DNA from: Planctomycetota bacterium
GTDB lineage: Bacteria; Planctomycetota; UBA8108; JACQVS01
Assembly: GCA_028280485.1 (NCBI GenBank)
Contig: JANQLS010000093.1
Location: 1 to 41,070, forward strand
Length of the DNA stretch: 41,070 bases
Reading direction: 5' to 3'
Each line of letters opens with the position of its first letter. Within the stretch, counting starts at the first letter, position 1. Made by a program: the position numbers and the translations under genes. Positions 34,203-41,070 of the stretch are shown here, in pieces. Below the pieces are notes generated by a model, which worked only from the letters and a program-made list of their open reading frames with translations, had not been told where the DNA came from and made no database searches.

Positions 34203-36386
34203 ATGAAACTTAATCCATCGCTCGTCGTTCTAATATCAGCATTGCTGTTGACGACAAGTCTCGTCTCCGTTGAGGGTGACAAAAACAAAAAGGGACGAAA
34301 GCCTAACCCGCTCGTCAAAGAGAAAAGCCCTTATCTCCTTCAACACGCCTACAATCCTGTGTACTGGTATCCTTGGGGCGAAGAGGCCTTTAAGCTTTCG
34401 AAAGAAAGCGGTAAGCCCATCTTCCTCAGCATCGGATACTCCACTTGTCACTGGTGTCATGTGATGGAGAGAGAGTCGTTTGAAGATAAAGAGATCGCTG
34501 AATATCTCAATAAGCACTTCATCTGTATCAAGGTTGATCGAGAAGAACGTCCCGATGTGGATGAAGTCTATATGCGAGCCCTCATCGCTTACAAGCGAAG
34601 CGGGGGCTGGCCTCTCTCGGCTTTTTTAACTCCTGAAGGCAAGCCTTTCTTTTTAGGTTCTTATTTCCCGCCTCGAGACCATCCGCAACGCGGAACGGGC
34701 TTCATGACTTTGATACAAAGGGTCGTCGAGCTTTGGGGAGGCGAAAAAAAGAAAGAGCTCGAAGCGTTTTCCGAACAATTCACGAAGCAGCTTCAAGCAG
34801 GGGGTGGGCCGAAGCCTTCCGAAAAATCCTGGAGTCGTGAGCTTTCAAATTTGACCTTTACGGATATTGAAAGAGCTTTCGATCCCGTCCACGGTGGCTT
34901 CGCGGGGCCACGGCATCGCCCCAAGTTTCCACGCACTTCGAATCTCGATTTCTTATTGGCCTACCATCACACCCAACAAGATAAAAAGAGTTTGGACATG
35001 GCCGAACTCACCCTACAGAAGATGGCCGATGGGGGGATCTACGATCATGTGGGAAAGGGTTTCGCCCGGTACTCGGTCGATCGCATTTGGTTGGTACCTC
35101 ACTTCGAAAAGATGCTCTACGATAATGCTCTCTTGGTTAAGAGCTACGTCGATGCCTACCGCATCACCGGAAAAAAACGTTACTTGAATGTCGCCAAGGG
35201 TTGCCTCGAATATTTGATGGGGCGGATGCAGCATTCTGATGGCGGTTTTTATTCGGCTGAAGATGCGGACAGCGAAGGGGTGGAAGGAAAGTTCTATGTA
35301 TTTAAGCAAAAAGAACTCTTGGAGCTCTTGGGAAAAGAAGCGGGTGAACTTTACTGCGAGCGATACGGAGTAACGGATTTCGGAAACTTTGAACACAAGG
35401 GAGATTCTATTCTCTTTCTAAAAACTTCTTTAGATGAACTCGCGAAGAAACATCAGAAGACGGTTTCAGAAATTGAGAAACAGTTAGAAGAATCGCGTCT
35501 CAAGGTGCTCGCATATCGAAATAAGCGAATTCCACCCTTAAAAGACGATAAAATTTTGACTGATTGGAATGGTTTTGCGCTCACTGCTTTGAGCCTCGCT
35601 TATCAGGCGACTGGAGAGAAGAGTTACCTCGATGCCGCGGAGCGAGCTCAAGCCTTCATCGATTTAAATCTAAAGAAGGAGGGCAAGCTTTTCCATCGCT
35701 GGCGATTGGGAGAAGCTCGCCATCTCGCATATTTTGAAGATCACGCCTTTTTAGCTGAGGGATACCTCGATCTCTACGAAGCCAGTTTAGACCTCACCTA
35801 TCTCGTAGAAGCTAAAGAACTAACTCTAAAAATGATTCATGAATTCTGGGATCCCAAGCAGGGGGCCTTCTTCCAATCGAGTAAGGATCATGAAAAACTC
35901 ATCATCAAAACCAAAGATTTTTACGATGGAGCCATACCTTCTGGAAATTCTGTCGCGGCCAATCTTCTCACTCGATTGAGTCACTATACCGGCGACTCTA
36001 ACTTCAAGCTCAAGCTAGCGGAGCTTGGGAAGTACGGTGATACCTTGATTCGTCAAAACGCCCGAAGCTACCCGCAGATGGCCTTGGCGGGCCTTCGATC
36101 ACTGACAAAAAGAAGAGACTTTATCGTTTACGGAAACAAGGAAGAGGCCTTGACCCAAGAATTCATTCGGGAGATACAAAAGGCCTATATTCCTTCAAAG
36201 GTCATCCTTCAAGTCGAAGCTAAAAACAGGGATCAAGTTTCATCGGTAGTTCCCTGGCTAAAAGAAATCAAAGCGCTTCAAGGAAAGAAGGAATCTCCTC
36301 CTCATGTCTTGATTCGTTTAGAAGGGGGCGAGTGGAAGCAGGTAGGGTCGGTGAAGGAATTAAAAGCTGAACTCAAAAAGCGCTAA
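34203..36386 (+). CDS. Secreted DUF255 / YyaL-type thioredoxin-fold and alpha-barrel protein
   Basis: The ATG at 34203 has GGAG 6 nt upstream and gives a signal peptide (about 1-25) directly; the frame is open back to 34086 through a repeat. The 727-residue protein is full length for the family. The N-terminal thioredoxin-like DUF255 domain carries NPVYWYPWGEEAFKLSKESG, the CxxC STCHWCHVMERESF (Cys82, Cys85) and DREERPDVDEVYM. The C-terminal part is an (alpha/alpha)6 barrel of the N-acylglucosamine epimerase type (DGGIYDHVGKGFARYSVDRI, HFEKMLYDNALLVKSYVDAY, LTDWNGFALTALSLAYQATG, EDHAFLAEGYLDLYE). Most relatives are cytoplasmic; a signal peptide is notable. The biochemical role of the family is poorly defined. 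Its stop lies 6 bp from the stop of the convergent gene. Confidence 0.87.
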   Translation: MKLNPSLVVLISALLLTTSLVSVEGDKNKKGRKPNPLVKEKSPYLLQHAYNPVYWYPWGEEAFKLSKESGKPIFLSIGYSTCHWCHVMERESFEDKEIAEYLNKHFICIKVDREERPDVDEVYMRALIAYKRSGGWPLSAFLTPEGKPFFLGSYFPPRDHPQRGTGFMTLIQRVVELWGGEKKKELEAFSEQFTKQLQAGGGPKPSEKSWSRELSNLTFTDIERAFDPVHGGFAGPRHRPKFPRTSNLDFLLAYHHTQQDKKSLDMAELTLQKMADGGIYDHVGKGFARYSVDRIWLVPHFEKMLYDNALLVKSYVDAYRITGKKRYLNVAKGCLEYLMGRMQHSDGGFYSAEDADSEGVEGKFYVFKQKELLELLGKEAGELYCERYGVTDFGNFEHKGDSILFLKTSLDELAKKHQKTVSEIEKQLEESRLKVLAYRNKRIPPLKDDKILTDWNGFALTALSLAYQATGEKSYLDAAERAQAFIDLNLKKEGKLFHRWRLGEARHLAYFEDHAFLAEGYLDLYEASLDLTYLVEAKELTLKMIHEFWDPKQGAFFQSSKDHEKLIIKTKDFYDGAIPSGNSVAANLLTRLSHYTGDSNFKLKLAELGKYGDTLIRQNARSYPQMALAGLRSLTKRRDFIVYGNKEEALTQEFIREIQKAYIPSKVILQVEAKNRDQVSSVVPWLKEIKALQGKKESPPHVLIRLEGGEWKQVGSVKELKAELKKR

Positions 36387-36392
36387 GAGGTT

Positions 36393-39170
36393 TTACTCGA
36401 GCACTTCGGTCTCTGATTCCAAGACTCGCATTCGATCCGCGATATCAGCTAAAGATCGAGTGATGATGATGAGGTTCGTGTAGGCATCGCGGCCTAAGAT
36501 TTCGGCTAAGTCACTCTGTGATTGGGATTGAGACTCATCGGTTTCGACTTTCTCTTTAACTCTTTTGAACCAACCGGTTTCAATTCGCGTTGTTGATCGA
36601 GCTAACCTTTCCCCCAATTTGATGGCCTTTTCATTGATCAGTTTGGTGGGGGACTTGAGCAAATTGAGAATGTTTTCGAACTGTTCCATCATCAGTTCGT
36701 AAACACCATCTAAGTCTTTGATAACCGATTCTGGAATCTTTAGTCCTTCTTCTTGGGCAACGCCGGCCAACTCTCTTATAAACTCACCCTGTCGAGCAAT
36801 TCCAGGGAGGTAACCCGCTGCTGATTGCAAGCTTTGGAGCCGCGCTGCAACTTGAGGGGCTAAGCGATTGTTCGTAAGTTGGAGTAAGTAGAGGGTGAGT
36901 TCCTTCTGAAGGTTGCTCGCCATCTCTTCTCTGCGTGCAATTTGGTCGACGAGATTGAGGTCTTGATACTTGAAGGCATCGTAAGAATCGGCTAGATTTT
37001 TTCTTTGAACTTCGATGAGATAAACGAGTTCGTTTGTGGTTTGTTCGAGCGCGAGTGAAGGGACATCGATGAGGCTGGGATCCAATCGGTAAGGTTTGAG
37101 GTCGTCGTTGATCGGATCTCGGGGAACGATAATCTTCACCCATTTTAAAATGAGAGGTGACATTAACAGCAAGGGAATACCATTGACGAAATGGTAGAGA
37201 GTGTAGGTCATCGCGATGTGATGTTCTACATTTTCCATGCTGGGCTCAAAGAATCTCCCGGGTACGACCCAGTCGACGAGTTGTAAGACCAAAGGTTGTC
37301 CCCAGGGAGAGATAAAGGTCAAGGCAATCAACCAGATACTCCCGAAGACATAAAAGAGGGTATGAGTGAGGGCCACTCTACGTGCTTCTCGGTTACGTTT
37401 TAAAGATCGAATCAAGACGGTAGAGCAAGAGCCGAGGTGCCCGCCGACCATGAAGGCGATAACAGTGTGAGCGCTGGTGAGTTCCTTGCCCACACAAGCC
37501 ATCCCGATGACGACTATGAGGCTCGAATTTCCCACCAAAGCCGTGAAAATGAGAGCGAAAAAGATGAGCAAGCCGAAGGTCATCCAACTGGAGGTTCCAC
37601 CGAGTTGGTGGTTGGCCGGATCCCACGATTGGATGAAGGCGGTCATACTCGGGCTGACCTGGGCGAGGTCCGCAGAGTAAAGCAGAAACTGCCAACCCAA
37701 GATCACAACTCCCAATCCTAAACAAATACTTCCCCAGGCTCGGGTGTTCACCTTTCCGGGAAGGATGGAGAGCAGGGCACCAATCGCCGTGAGCGGGGCT
37801 CCTAAAATGATGATTCCATCGAAGGCTAAAATTTGAATTAGAAGACTTTTCCCAAAGTGAACTCCCAGAATTTGTCCCGCAGTATTTTTAGCTAATAACA
37901 GGCCACTGTTGGCAAAGATCATCAATCGAGTGACCACCGTGGAAGAAGAGAGAAAGGTCGCTCCGATGGCGGTTCCACCCAAAAAACCCAGTACGTTATT
38001 CTTGGCAAAGGTCGATGTTGCGAGCCGTAATTGTGGACTCAATCGAGTCAAGAGTCCTCCTGAGATAAACCGCAATCCGATTAAGAACAAGCCGAGCCCT
38101 CCGAGGAGGAACAGTCCGAACTCGATGGGATCGTGAATGTAGTGTTCGACCGTTACGCTTCGACTGGAAGCTGAATTCAAGGTGGGTTCTAACTCAATTA
38201 AAATGTGAGGTTGACCGGCTCGAGTCCCGTAGGCCATGTCAACTTTCGCGATCCCATCGGAGTTGCTTCTATCTTTGGTTTTCTCTAAGGATAGATGGCG
38301 TTGCTTTTGACCGATTTCGACAGGGGTGAAATAAACCGCTCGGTTTTTTTCGGGGATGGCTTCTAAGCCAACGTTCTTGTAAACCTTAACTGCAATGTCA
38401 TTGGGGCTACCCGTGGGACCCTCGCGCTCGATCGGTGAAGACTTTAAAAGCTCTAAACCGGAGATCAGCCAGAAGTCTACCGTTCGGGGTTGCTCGAATT
38501 GGTTATTGATTTCGGCTTCGACTCGAAACTCGCCCACGTATTGACCCAGTTGAACATCGATGCTCGCGAAGCCGTGGGCATTCGTCTTCAAGGTCACCAC
38601 TTCCGTTTTGAGTTCTTTGAGATGCTCGGGTAGATCTGTTTCCTCTTCGAGATCATAGAGCGATTGATCCGATATCTGAGCTTGAGCATCAGAGCCTTGT
38701 GGATCGATGATGAAATGTGGGAGAAACTTGACTAAGGGATTCTCTTGGGATGATTCCTGTACAGTGGGATTCGGAATTTTCTTTAGGACTTGGGGAAGCG
38801 AAACGGAGTCGGCGTATTCGTTTTTGATTCTTAAGGCGTATTTGAACCTGAAGGTGACGTCGACCCCCGAAACTGGATCCCGTCTTCCGTGTCGACCCGT
38901 CACTCCTTGAATGACGGGACCGAGGACTTGGACTCGGAGGGGACCCACCTTTTTCCCCGGGGCTCCGAAGAAGATTTCGTCTTGCTGAAATCGGTTTTGT
39001 CCTCGGATCTCGATAGACTCCACCTCAGGGTTGCTACTGTTGGGGTCGCAACCCACTAAGGTTAATAAAACCAGGAAGTAAAGAGGGCACAGCCCAACAA
39101 AGCTAAGGGAACTTCTTAGCCTTTTGGGTTTTCGGACTATGAGCTGATGTTTACTGGAACAATGAAACAT
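36393..39170 (-). CDS. Lipoprotein-like Na/Pi-cotransporter homologue with PhoU-like C-terminus
   Basis: The 925-residue chain joins three parts. Residues 1-345 are exported: a signal with lipobox LTLVGC (Cys41) and Ig-like strands (GPLRVQVLG, PVSGVDVTFRFKY, HGFASIDVQLGQYVGEFRVE). Residues about 347-680 are a membrane domain of the Na/Pi-cotransporter II (NptA/YjbB) family (FGLFLLGGLGLFLIGLRFIS, GFLGGTAIGATFLSSSTVV, TALVGNSSLIVVIGMACV, GGHLGSCSTVLIRSL). Residues about 700-925 are PhoU-like helices. In both repeats the usual QSSS is changed (LSSS and GNSS), and the GANIGTT motifs are GVHFGKS and GGHLGSC, so the transported ion is uncertain. A membrane domain preceded by a lipidated periplasmic domain is an unusual layout. 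It is divergent from the Ppx/GppA gene. Confidence 0.82.
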   Translation of the reverse strand: MFHCSSKHQLIVRKPKRLRSSLSFVGLCPLYFLVLLTLVGCDPNSSNPEVESIEIRGQNRFQQDEIFFGAPGKKVGPLRVQVLGPVIQGVTGRHGRRDPVSGVDVTFRFKYALRIKNEYADSVSLPQVLKKIPNPTVQESSQENPLVKFLPHFIIDPQGSDAQAQISDQSLYDLEEETDLPEHLKELKTEVVTLKTNAHGFASIDVQLGQYVGEFRVEAEINNQFEQPRTVDFWLISGLELLKSSPIEREGPTGSPNDIAVKVYKNVGLEAIPEKNRAVYFTPVEIGQKQRHLSLEKTKDRSNSDGIAKVDMAYGTRAGQPHILIELEPTLNSASSRSVTVEHYIHDPIEFGLFLLGGLGLFLIGLRFISGGLLTRLSPQLRLATSTFAKNNVLGFLGGTAIGATFLSSSTVVTRLMIFANSGLLLAKNTAGQILGVHFGKSLLIQILAFDGIIILGAPLTAIGALLSILPGKVNTRAWGSICLGLGVVILGWQFLLYSADLAQVSPSMTAFIQSWDPANHQLGGTSSWMTFGLLIFFALIFTALVGNSSLIVVIGMACVGKELTSAHTVIAFMVGGHLGSCSTVLIRSLKRNREARRVALTHTLFYVFGSIWLIALTFISPWGQPLVLQLVDWVVPGRFFEPSMENVEHHIAMTYTLYHFVNGIPLLLMSPLILKWVKIIVPRDPINDDLKPYRLDPSLIDVPSLALEQTTNELVYLIEVQRKNLADSYDAFKYQDLNLVDQIARREEMASNLQKELTLYLLQLTNNRLAPQVAARLQSLQSAAGYLPGIARQGEFIRELAGVAQEEGLKIPESVIKDLDGVYELMMEQFENILNLLKSPTKLINEKAIKLGERLARSTTRIETGWFKRVKEKVETDESQSQSQSDLAEILGRDAYTNLIIITRSLADIADRMRVLESETEVLE

Positions 39171-39384
39171 TCACTCTCTCTTTACAGATCGTTAACCAAG
39201 CGATGTTATAAAAATCAAGATAGCAATTATATCGGAGTTCTTTCACATACTCCTTCAACAGAATGAATTTTCTTTATCGATCTGCTGTCTAAATCGTGTG
39301 CCTTCATAGAGTTGTAGGGCAAAAATTACTCGCTTCTTAGCGTAACTTTAAATATCACGTATAATTACTAAGAGTTTATTAGGA

Positions 39385-40470
39385 ATGTTTCTATCTTTTA
39401 AGCCTTCAGAAAAGCCATTGAGCGCTTCTTCAAAGGTAGCTTATCCTAATTCAGATCCTGGCCCCGGATTGTCCTCCTCGGTGGACACCAAAGAAGGGCT
39501 GATGAATGAATTGGTTCAGCCGCCTTCGGAGCCTAAGAAGGCAATTCAAACTTATACTGAGCTAACTGATTTTTTAGAAGTGCCTTCTCCTGAAAACTAC
39601 ACCCCCAGAAATGGTTTTTTAGAATTTGGATCGACCTCGATCAAATTCTACTTGGTAGCTTTATCGGGAGATCATGCGGGTGAAGTCGAAAAAGAAATTA
39701 AGATTCCCTGGGATTTAGGATTTGAAGTTTTTCAAAATGAGCACATCAGTCCTGGAAGTATCAATTTTTGTTTAGAGACTTTAACCAAACTGAGTGAAGA
39801 ATATCCCGATATTCCCTTCGAGGGAGTCACTGCTATCGGTACTTCGGCTTTACGAGAGGCCCAAAATGTTGAGGCCTTTCGTAAAATGCTCTTCGATAAG
39901 CTCGGTTTAAAGCTCGGGATCATCGAAGGGGGAATCGAAGCATTCCTCCTTGAGACCGGTTTTAAAAATGAGATCCATCAATACCCGACCGGCCTCTTCG
40001 ACTTGGGTGGAGGAAGTTTGGAGCTCGTCGAATATTTAAGCCCTATCTCCACGCGTAAAACCAGTCTCCCCATCGGAGCCATCCGTGTTCACTGTGCTTT
40101 AAACTCTGCTCGTGATTCCTTAGAGTACATCCGCCAAGGACGTAAATTTGTTTTAGAAACGTTCAAAAAGCAGATGCAAGACGGGATTCCCGACTACGCT
40201 AAAGTCATGGGAACGGGGGGAACGGTGAAGGCCATCGCCAAGAGCCTTCGAAAAGATACTTTTAATTTGAAAGACGTTCAGTCTCTCATTCAAGAAGAGA
40301 TTCACGGGAACACTCATCGTGATCTTCTTCCCTACCGCCGACGAGTGTTCTTACCGGGCCTTCTCGTCGTTGAAAGTTTGTTCTCTGCCCTTCAAACCAA
40401 AGAGATCTCCTTCAGTCAAGCTTCGGTCAAGGGAGGATTGATCTCCTTGTCTCGCCTGATTCCGATGTAG
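39385..40470 (+). CDS. Divergent Ppx/GppA-type phosphatase
   Basis: Ppx/GppA enzymes hydrolyse polyphosphate or pppGpp. The 361-residue protein has an N-terminal extension of about 75 residues before the actin-like domain. Family blocks are present: GFLEFGSTSIKFYLVAL near 77 (the usual D-L/I-G-S-N-S is E-F-G-S-T-S), IGTSALREAQNVEAF near 152, IEGGIEAFLLETGF near 180, LFDLGGGSLELVEY near 205, and MGTGGTVKAIAKSL near 272. It lacks the C-terminal HD domain of long forms and is the short type. Substitutions at the first phosphate loop and the catalytic-Glu block (GGIEA for SGxEEA) leave activity in doubt. A start at 39499 (MNELVQPPSE) is also possible. The Na/Pi-PhoU gene is divergent, 214 bp away, which fits a phosphate theme. 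A REP-like palindrome begins about 18 bp after the stop. Confidence 0.78.
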   Translation: MFLSFKPSEKPLSASSKVAYPNSDPGPGLSSSVDTKEGLMNELVQPPSEPKKAIQTYTELTDFLEVPSPENYTPRNGFLEFGSTSIKFYLVALSGDHAGEVEKEIKIPWDLGFEVFQNEHISPGSINFCLETLTKLSEEYPDIPFEGVTAIGTSALREAQNVEAFRKMLFDKLGLKLGIIEGGIEAFLLETGFKNEIHQYPTGLFDLGGGSLELVEYLSPISTRKTSLPIGAIRVHCALNSARDSLEYIRQGRKFVLETFKKQMQDGIPDYAKVMGTGGTVKAIAKSLRKDTFNLKDVQSLIQEEIHGNTHRDLLPYRRRVFLPGLLVVESLFSALQTKEISFSQASVKGGLISLSRLIPM

Positions 40471-40488
40471 ACGTTTCAGCATAACAAA

Positions 40489-40517
40489 GTAGTCGGCTCA
40501 CCCCGTGAGCCGGGACG
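40489..40517. repeat. GTAGTCGGCTCACCCCGTGAGCCG palindrome
   Basis: AGTAGTCGGCTCACCCCGTG with AGCCGGGAC. Near-perfect stem-loop, matching the reverse complement of 17942-17972 and 28190-28213. Confidence 0.75.
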
Positions 40518-40598
40518 GCATCTAGGGCATTCTTTTCAATTGGATCCCTCGCTTATTTATGATGGTCGCTTTGTTTTTCGTGCGAATCCGCGCCCCAT

Positions 40599-40740
40599 TT
40601 ATCCCTCGCTAAAGCTTCGGGCTTGGAAAGTGTAAATCGACTTCAACGCTAAATCGATGATAAGGATTATTACCTTATCCCTCTTTAAGCCATAATTGAA
40701 ATCACCAACCTACCAAGCCCGAAGCTTTAGCGAGGGATAA
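40599..40740. repeat. 142-bp element with 28-bp perfect inverted ends
   Basis: TTATCCCTCGCTAAAGCTTC with GGGCTTGG (40599-40626) and its exact complement CCAAGCCCGAAGCTTTAGCG with AGGGATAA (40713-40740). The orientation of the CCCTCGCT arm is outward, opposite to the hairpins at 17790 and 28057, so this is a REPIN-like doublet with a long centre rather than a simple hairpin. Confidence 0.85.
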
Positions 40741-40834
40741 TTGAAATGCTTGCCGACTTTGAAGATTGTGGAATTCAAAAATTCACATAAGAGGAGCGAG
40801 ACGAATACATCATTACGATAGACAGGAGGGATTT

Positions 40835-41027
40835 TTAATTAGTTCCTGTTGATTAAACAGGAACTAAGCCGAGTTGGTATCAACTCGGCCGCGAACTTAG
40901 GCTCGCAGAGCCTACGTTTAGCGGAGTGAAGGCAATTCAAAGAATTGCCGAAACGGTTGAATCTTCCTCCGAAGGAGCAAGATTTAGCAGAAACTAATTA
41001 GTTCCTGTTGAATAACAGGAATTAATT
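40835..41027 (+). repeat. 167-bp multi-hairpin element, copy 2, with an extra half unit
   Basis: 40835-41001 equals copy 1 (6981-7147, reversed) in length and plan. Its five stems are TTCCTGTT/AACAGGAA, GCCGAGTTG/CAACTCGGC, TAGGCTC/GAGCCTA, GGCAATTC/GAATTGCC and CTCC/GGAG. Stem 3 pairs fully here but only partly in copy 1. Directly after it, TTCCTGTTGAATAACAGGAA with TTAATTA (41001-41027) repeats the first hairpin, as if a second unit had begun. The window ends soon after, so whether more follows is unknown. Confidence 0.85.
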
Positions 41028-41070
41028 ATATTTGCGTGGGATCACGCAAATCACAAAAATAGGCTTTTAG

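Noticed and set aside
40835..41001. Integron attC site
   Set aside because: The multi-hairpin element lacks the GTTRRRY/RYYYAAC core sites, and no integrase or cassette series is present.

Overview
The window reads as chromosomal DNA from a free-living, probably marine Gram-negative-type bacterium of the Planctomycetota or a close PVC relative. The reasons are two genes of the futalosine menaquinone route, several secreted proteins with a two-unit dockerin/EF-hand-like module of the kind common in that phylum, LamG and FG-GAP secreted proteins, a secreted acetylesterase, seven lipoproteins or lipoprotein-like proteins with a clear lipobox, and intergenic spacers packed with REP-like palindromes. 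This placement is inference; there is no rRNA or marker gene in the window.

Layout. The left edge (1-115) holds what may be a transposase C-terminus. A secreted cohesin-like/dockerin-like protein follows (649-1569), then mqnB and mqnD on the minus strand (1948-3606). From 4120 to 17433 lie mostly unrecognised envelope genes: a membrane-anchored coiled-coil protein, four lipoprotein or TPR/HEAT proteins, a DUF4388/PATAN-TPR membrane protein, a small secreted dockerin-only protein, a single-domain PAS protein and a TRIC-type membrane channel. From 18052 to 25895 are a fused alpha+beta 2-oxoacid dehydrogenase E1, a three-gene envelope operon with two paralogous lipoproteins, a HisN-type phosphatase and a SASA-family acetylesterase. 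From 26137 to 40470 are a large LamG/F5-8C/dockerin protein, clpB, an FG-GAP lipoprotein, a beta-hydroxyacid dehydrogenase, a secreted DUF255 thioredoxin-fold protein, a lipoprotein fused to a Na/Pi-cotransporter-like membrane domain and PhoU-like domain, and a divergent Ppx/GppA protein.

Most genes appear monocistronic. The clearest operons are mqnB-mqnD and the three genes at 20744-22847. Three proteins share the same C-terminal dockerin-like module and closing CG-DPT-type tail, and one of them also carries a cohesin-like domain, which hints at an extracellular assembly or anchoring system.

The most unusual content is between the genes. At least six families of palindromic elements occur, several as paired inverted repeats of fixed length: two 133-bp copies, two copies of about 205 bp, and two 167-bp copies whose internal hairpins differ by compensating base changes. 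They sit at gene 3' ends, often within 0-10 bp of the stop codon, and in one case supply the last codons and stop of a gene. No RAYT transposase, CRISPR array, tRNA or rRNA was found.
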